Assembly (NCBI GenBank): GCA_035610835.1
Contig: CM069459.1
Span: forward strand, 61,288,923-61,352,922
Direction: 5' to 3'
From: Ophiura sarsii
Lineage: Eukaryota; Echinodermata; Ophiuroidea; Amphilepidida; Ophiuridae
DNA length: 64,000 nt
Below the pieces are notes generated by a model. It saw nothing but the letters and a program-made list of their open reading frames with translations. It was not told the DNA's origin and made no database searches. Each line of letters opens with the position of its first letter. The first letter of the stretch is position 1. The translations under genes and the position numbers were made by a program. This document shows, in pieces, positions 57,984 to 64,000 of the stretch.

Positions 57984-58099
57984 ATACATGTGGGTGGTAT
58001 GAGTGTCTATGAAATGAACACATTGGTCTAGATATATCAGGTGTTATCAACATTATTTAATGGAGTGCCACAATTATGAGATCAAGTATATTGATGAAG

Positions 58100-58210
58100 T
58101 GCCAATGCACCTTGTTATGTATTTCTTTATATTTTTGAGGAGTCCAACCACCAACCACCATTGCTCCAAGTGCCACATTTGGCACGTGTGCCACCAGTTG
58201 AGAAGCTCTG
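58100..58210 (-). mobile_element. Lone hAT-type terminus
   Basis: Reading leftwards from 58210: CAGAGCTTCTCAACTGGTGG, then CACACGTGCC, closely resembling the left end of the hAT element at 23491. No opposite end or target duplication found. Confidence 0.55.
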
Positions 58211-60235
58211 GTATAGATATTGCATTGATACATGGTTAGGCCTATAACATAATATGTCATTAACATATTGCAGCCGTATCAAGTACAAACATACCAAGTC
58301 TTAGCTAAATTATATTTATGTATTAGAAATTAGAAATAGACTCACCAAAGATAATTAACTGCATTGTGTTGGCCTCACCATATTGTTCACGCTTTATTCA
58401 TGTAATGATATGCCGCTTTGGTGGCTCATATAATTAGTGTATGGTCATTTGTATTTGTATGTATTTGTTTTACGTGAACGTCACATGACCAGCACGTTAT
58501 GTTTTACATTTATTATGACATGTATCATGTGTAGTCCACATGCAAATCACATGACAAGTGTGTATTGCATGCACATCACATGTAGGTCACTCATTCACAG
58601 AGAAGAATAAAACACACCTAAGGTAAGTTCGAATTTTCCTTTCTTGACAAATCCGTCAAAAACGCTATTTAGATGCTTCCTTTCAAAAGCCATAATCTCG
58701 ATATTGTAAAATTCCTACCCACATTTAAACGATACCACATATAATATAATCAAAGTGGATCGTAATTCTACCGGGCTTTGTTAATTTCCGGGGGCTCTAA
58801 GGTACCGCCGAACTAATTTCGATATATTACCCCGAGGAATTGGAGCATATTAACTTTTTTTAAAGATTCATTGGCCCGGCAGTATCCAGTTGATATTAAA
58901 ATTGATAGTGATGTACCTTTATTTAAATTGAGTGTAACGCTTGAACAGAAACAAGGTGTTTGCTAGTCATAGCTTCCGCATATAGATTAAGTCCGTAATC
59001 AGCTTCTATAAAAGTTGCATGGTTCTTTTTTATTAAAATTCATCACGAAACACGATTATAATATAAGCATGCCTTTACCAACAGCTATACCTTTCACTCA
59101 AAGAAGAGTTTAAGGTCTTCCCACAATGCATTGCACGAACGCCAACCAACTAAAGCTTTTTTCACACGATGCAATTTTCGAGCTCTTAAGTTTTAGAAAT
59201 ACGAAAAAGGAACACTAATAACTAATGTATTCATTGATGTAAATTTGAGCCTAAGAGCTCCAACGATGAACACGTTATGAAGCCATGATTGTGTGCATGT
59301 CTATGGGAACCGAGACAAATCGGAGACGAGAATTGAGGCGTTTTGCAAAAACGCAATGCATTGTGGTGGTGTCTTTAAAATCGTCTTTGTCTTTCAATGG
59401 TGAAACCTGCGGATGATACAGATGGAGCTGTTGCCACTTGTCCTCCCCTCCCTCTGGAATTGTTACCCCGTCTACAATGTTCTATATAAACAGATTCAAT
59501 CGGAGAATCCTTAATTCTCTCACTCCATAAATTAACAGGCTTGTCCATATGTTTATTTTCAGTCGACATGTTTAGTTCTGCTTATTATCCGCTATTATAT
59601 TTCTGAATAAGGATAAAAGCCCGACATTAATGAATAATTAGTCAAACTTCCTTAATGCTTGAGTTCCACTTACTTCCATCTGAAAACATTTTTGAAATAA
59701 GAAGGTTCTAACAGAGAAAAAGGCTTAGTTCTCGTTCTCTGTTTGGGATAAGCTAAATCCCTATTTTAACTTAAACTATTTGAGTCATGTAAGATAATAT
59801 GACTTTGAGTATCATGCTAAACATTTGCTGGTAAAGAAAACATAATATTTTCAGTGTCATCTTGTTGTTGAAGCTGTGCATATGAATACAGAGCCACAAT
59901 ATGATTGGTAATCTACCAATGAATTATTATTCTTATTTTATAGTAACCATAGTAACCACAAATGGATTTTGTACATCAATCGACATTCCAGATGTGTTGA
60001 TAAACACGACAAATTTGAAAGAATATATATAAAAGCAAATAAAAGAATATGTGTATAAACAGTACTGAATTGAATTTAAATAATCTACAAAATAACGATA
60101 ATGTATACAGTAATAGGCCTACATATATCTTCCATTTACACCAGATAAGAGATTGTATATCCAAGCTCACTTATCAAAACACATTGGGTTTAACCTTGGT
60201 GTAAGACAGCACGGAATTAAGCTAGCACAAAATCC
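58211..60235. other. Intergenic, no gene recognised
   Basis: ACATGA/CACATG words cluster at 58480-58590. No gene or element recognised. Confidence 0.4.
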
Positions 60236-60241
60236 TTTATT
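60236..60241 (-). promoter_or_regulatory. Candidate polyadenylation signal AATAAA for receptor 3
   Basis: AATAAA on the minus strand about 175 bp downstream of the stop at 60415. It is placed by position only. Confidence 0.35.
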
Positions 60242-60414
60242 GACGGATTAAAGGATTTACACCGTAATGGGGTCTTGACGCTAGTGTAACTTATGGATGT
60301 CTCACACCAAGGATATACCAACAATTGAGCAGAATTGTTGAGTTTTCATTGTTATCATTCTTTTTTACATGTATATCACAATGTCAGAAACATAGCAAAA
60401 AGAAGTTGGATATG

Positions 60415-61617
60415 TCATTGTAGTATATAGCCTTGGTCAGGCCGTCTACTTGACGTATTCTCTAACGAAGTATTAGCTGTTGTTGTAAACAAAGTTGCGT
60501 TATTTGTCATATTTGTCGGTTGTCTGTCATTCTTTGCTAAAGCCATGTACATTTTGTCTCTTTTTGTTTCAAGTTCAACGTAGATCTTATCATGATGTTG
60601 CTGACTATACCCGTAGTCTTGTTCCATGACCGGGGATTGGTCAATATTACACATTTTGATAAATAAAACAACTCCGATTATCAAGAAAATGATTGACAAT
60701 GATCCCGCCGCTATGGTAGCGACAATCCAGTACATCACAGGTGAATTAAAAGACGTACACATTGACTCACATTCCATTGTCGGGTCGTTTGATGTCTTAT
60801 GATGTATTGTCCTGTCTAATGGTGTCTTTGGTATTGTCTTTACAGAAGGATCACTTGATTTTGTAGTCGGTATCTCAATAGCATTCCCGTTAGGAAGCAC
60901 TTTGATCGGTCCAATATGACAGGTCTGTATTCGACCAGGAAACATCGGGCTAGATATTTGACAGAGGAATATGGAATCCGTATCTGCAATCGTAGGTCGA
61001 AATCTGACCGCTGAAAACAACCGGTTTGTTCCGGTACCCACGCGTGGTTTAGGCACTGCTGAGTCCTCCCCGGTGCGGCTCCATCGGAGGGATACGGGTG
61101 GGTTGGAGATTGCAGAACTACAGTTGAATGTAACCTCCGTACCAGCTAACACAGGGGTAGGATGACTGCTCACGCATAGTGGATCTGTTTCATCGGGGAA
61201 ATGCATGATTCCTATCTGGATTGAGTCTACCGCTGACACTACGCTAGAAGTCGCACCTTCTCGCACCACTTTACAGAAATAACTGCCACCATCTTCCCTC
61301 GTGATACTCATTATGGATAAGAAATACACTGTTGAACCATCAAACATTGTTCTTACAGCCAGGAAGAAGCGATCACCCGCTTCCGATTTGATATCCTTAT
61401 CTGCGGACAACCTCTCTGTGCGTCCACTGACGGTTCGGACGATCTTCACCTCTTCGTCATCCTGTAGTTCTCGCACTTGACAATGTAAGGATAGGATACC
61501 CCCTTCTTCTACAGGGTTCACTGGAGCACTAGCAATCACTGTAGTAGCTGAAGTAACGACTGCAAATAGCACATCTGCTATGACAACAATCCCGAGCAGT
61601 ATGCGCGGAGCATTCAT
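60415..61617 (-). CDS. Two-Ig-domain type I membrane receptor with canonical ITAM spacing (receptor 3)
   Basis: Intronless, 400 residues. The ATG has A at -3 (AAACATG) and starts a signal peptide of about 23 residues. Ig domain 1 has C46 and C115 (REDGGSYFC), again without the usual Trp. Ig domain 2 has C166, W179 and C209, with the outer pair C148/C223. C283 and C287 form the juxtamembrane Cys-x3-Cys. The membrane helix is about 294-320. The tail has Y335, Y337, Y346 (YVEL, D343 at -3) and Y357 (YMAL) with exactly seven residues between motifs. This meets the textbook ITAM (D/E)xxYxxL-x6-8-YxxL. The Thr/Asn-rich extension after the ITAM (about 40 residues) is not in the paralogues. By analogy with ITAM receptors, it would signal through a Syk-family kinase in a blood or coelomic cell. 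That is inference; ligand and cell type are unknown. Confidence 0.9.
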   Translation of the reverse strand: MNAPRILLGIVVIADVLFAVVTSATTVIASAPVNPVEEGGILSLHCQVRELQDDEEVKIVRTVSGRTERLSADKDIKSEAGDRFFLAVRTMFDGSTVYFLSIMSITREDGGSYFCKVVREGATSSVVSAVDSIQIGIMHFPDETDPLCVSSHPTPVLAGTEVTFNCSSAISNPPVSLRWSRTGEDSAVPKPRVGTGTNRLFSAVRFRPTIADTDSIFLCQISSPMFPGRIQTCHIGPIKVLPNGNAIEIPTTKSSDPSVKTIPKTPLDRTIHHKTSNDPTMECESMCTSFNSPVMYWIVATIAAGSLSIIFLIIGVVLFIKMCNIDQSPVMEQDYGYSQQHHDKIYVELETKRDKMYMALAKNDRQPTNMTNNATLFTTTANTSLENTSSRRPDQGYILQ

Positions 61618-63824
61618 GTTTACAAGCTGTGATGCAGTCTATGTTGCGTTGAAATCAAGTCTTGCAATACAATTACACAAGAGACGATGCGATGAGTTAC
61701 TGAACACCAGTCGACAATAAACATCAATATTGGCAATGTTTACCGAACGCTAACATCAAGTATACTATGTCGAAAACGGATATCAATTCTGTTAATCATG
61801 TATTGGTCAACGACACATGATGAATTTGTTGAGAACCACCTAACAAATATAAACCTCTGGCACAGATACTAATTCTGAAATTCAAGTAGTGCGTAACATT
61901 ATAAAGACAATCCCGACAGAACTATAGATGTTTCCAATCTGTACTTCTAATCAAGATGCATCGCATGTCCGCTAAGAAGCAATCTCTTTGATTGGTAACC
62001 GGTCAGTCAGGTTCAGAGTAGTATTCTAATGCCGATTGATGTGTTGAACAAACCAATGCACATGTGCTCTTTCTGTCACGAAATGATATCCGAGAAACGA
62101 TGACCAGTTCTGTAATGAAACTTTGAAATTTGATAATCCGTTACAATTCAGGATAGATGGAGTTCAGAGTCGATACACCAGTGACGAGTGATGCATTGAT
62201 AAAACACAGCATATGTCCTCTTTTTATCACAAATGATACTGGAGTAATGTTGACCAAGATGAAATCTTGACAAATATGATAAATTCGTCACGAGTTTCGG
62301 ACTGTCCCTCCGTATAGCTTCAATCCACGTAAATGACCAGACCACAGGAGCGTACGACATCCACTCACACCATCCATACGATATCGACTTGCATCTCACT
62401 CGAAGTTCACGCGAGATTATACGATATCCCCTTTGGTGCGACAACGCAATGCTTGATGGGATGTGACAATTTAATTAATCCTCGTCATAAAGGCGCGTGT
62501 ACCGAGTGAGGCGTTAAAGTTTGGGTTACCTTATAGCGTATATAAGCAGCGAACCTGCAGGGCCAAGCTGTTCAATAGTCCACGGGCAAACTAGCTCGAA
62601 TGTAATATTAAAGGCGGTGGTCAAAGCCAGTATCATTACGGGAACATTGTGGCTTGCAATAAGTAATATGAGCTAGGTTTATGTCATTTAAGACGTTATT
62701 GAGGCACGATATTGGAGTATTATACCATTATGTAGTATGAAGCAGCTTGTCCGGAGGGCAAAGCTACATGGATTGTCAAAAGATACTTTTGATTTATAAA
62801 ACCCCGGTAGTCAGGAACTAAAATATTACTTTATACAAGAGCTTCTTTTATACAATCCTAACGGTGTAACGTTGACTGTGAAATACAATACGAGATTATA
62901 TTCAAAAATACATGGGCAATATGGCATATCTTTCAGTAAATATTGTAAATTTATTTTAGAAGAAGTTGCTAATATTGCATGTGTAGAGAGCTATATCTTA
63001 ATAAAAAACCATTCGTCTACCTCGCTTACTCTAGTACAGGTAAAAAGAAAGATGTATCAAGTAGATACATTACAATTTAGTAAATCATTTCGCTATCGCT
63101 AACACAATATTTAGTACCTTTATAAAACACAAAAGTGATCGCCTCACTTGACCTACAAATTAAAGAAATGTGAAACCTTTTCCGTAATCAAGGTAATGTG
63201 AGCCTGCATTCTGGGTTTTTTCGCCATAAAATAAGTAATTAACTACAACAATACAATTTACCTTATATGGCGCATCCACCCACTTCACCAATACGTTTGT
63301 CAACACAATAGTCGGAATTCAATTAATAGTACAACTGGGATGTATAACTAAATTTCCCCACATTTAGTCTTAACGGTTCAACAGAGTTCTACTAAACCGC
63401 GAGTAGTGGAACCAGATACTAATAAAGTTTGCTCTAAATGCTTCCAAAGGGTTCGTCATTGATTAGATTAACGCCATAGGAAGAGTTGCAGGCGATGGCA
63501 TCGCTTCTCTATACAAAGGACAAAGTTCTATCGACAAACCATCCAGGTGCAGGCGCCATCTTTATTGGCGAACTATTATAAATTGATAAATATCCTGGTT
63601 TCAGTTTTAGGGTATATTGCGAGTGAGTAACATTGAGATATAAAACAATTGTGTCATCCTTAAGAAGTACGATGCATTTATAGTATAATGCGCGTATTGT
63701 TTATGATAATAATGTAATTACATGCGCGTCTTACTCTGTTTGTTTCTCAGAGGTTGCTTCAATGTAATCCCAGCATGCAGTATAGAAAAGCATTGTGCAC
63801 TGAGATAATTCAACACCTGATTTC
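61618..63824. other. Upstream region of receptor 3, no gene recognised
   Basis: No clear minus-strand TATA box. A TATATAAG box at about 62540 on the plus strand could belong to an unseen transcript. The 98-codon minus frame at 62148-62444 has no recognised domain. Confidence 0.35.
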
Positions 63825-63998
63825 CATTGAAATGTACATAAATACAACGGTCCATTGGAGGAACTAATAATGGAGACTGTTCATCTGTATCAATTTATGA
63901 ATTGGAATTAAATGTCTCAATACCATGATACCAAAAAGTTGAAAAGTCTCCATGATTAGTTCTTCTAATGGACCATAATGTTTTTGTACATTTCAATG
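63825..63998. mobile_element. Small foldback element at the window edge
   Basis: Arms of about 53 bp (CATTGAAATGTACATAAATA ... AATGGAGAC) are inverted at 63946-63998 with few mismatches. About 174 bp. The flanking duplication cannot be judged because the window ends two bases later. Confidence 0.7.
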
Positions 63999-64000
63999 CA

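Noticed and set aside
62537..62560. TATATAAG box as promoter of a plus-strand gene
   Set aside because: No coding sequence or splice structure follows it before the window ends.

Overview
The window looks like animal nuclear DNA, AT-rich and dominated by repeats. It is most plausibly from an invertebrate deuterostome (echinoderm or hemichordate grade), but the species cannot be fixed from the sequence. The basis for this is: three immunoglobulin-superfamily membrane receptors; a CR1/L2-type non-LTR retrotransposon tail; many short DNA transposons of the hAT, Harbinger, mariner and TTAA (piggyBac-like) kinds; TTAGGG-like interstitial repeats; and a histone-type 3' stem-loop. There is no bacterial gene organisation. 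A run of exactly 100 N marks an assembly gap at 21882-21981.

The only convincing protein genes are three intronless paralogues on the minus strand, at 9496-10650, 29652-30743 and 60415-61617, spaced 19-31 kb apart. Each encodes a signal peptide, two Ig-like domains, a juxtamembrane Cys-x3-Cys, one transmembrane helix and a short tail. The tail carries two YxxL/V tyrosines in the arrangement of an ITAM ((D/E)xxYxx(L/V)-x7-9-YMxL). I infer a local family of single-chain activating-type immune receptors. This is the best candidate in the window for an undescribed system.

Layout: 1-9.4 kb is non-coding with small transposons, including a hAT element with a perfect 8-bp target duplication. At 9.5-10.8 kb is receptor 1. 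At 11.5-13.3 kb is a very homogeneous 49-bp satellite of about 36 units. At 13.6-16.2 kb are a structured block with a perfect histone stem-loop, a TTAA element and a Harbinger-like element. At 18-22.7 kb is a tandemly duplicated unit interrupted by two foldback elements, then the gap. At 22.9-25.9 kb is a GC-richer composite of duplicated blocks split by a hAT element. At 27.9-28.6 kb is a long-TIR mariner-type element, followed by receptor 2 at 29.7-30.7 kb. At 33.3-33.9 kb is the retrotransposon tail. From 34.6 to 45.5 kb there is a series of inverted-repeat elements, three of them filled with variants of one short word. At 46.5-52.2 kb is a 5.7-kb TTAA-flanked element with a tRNA-like sequence at mirror positions near the inner edge of each long terminal repeat. 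It sits inside an older repeat whose empty copy is at 39.2 kb. At 52.5-53.2 kb is a hAT element with a TTAA element nested in it. At 55-58.2 kb are more elements, and at 60.4-61.6 kb is receptor 3. The remainder has no recognisable genes.

The three receptors are the only functional unit I can argue for. Everything else reads as intergenic sequence built by successive transposon insertion.
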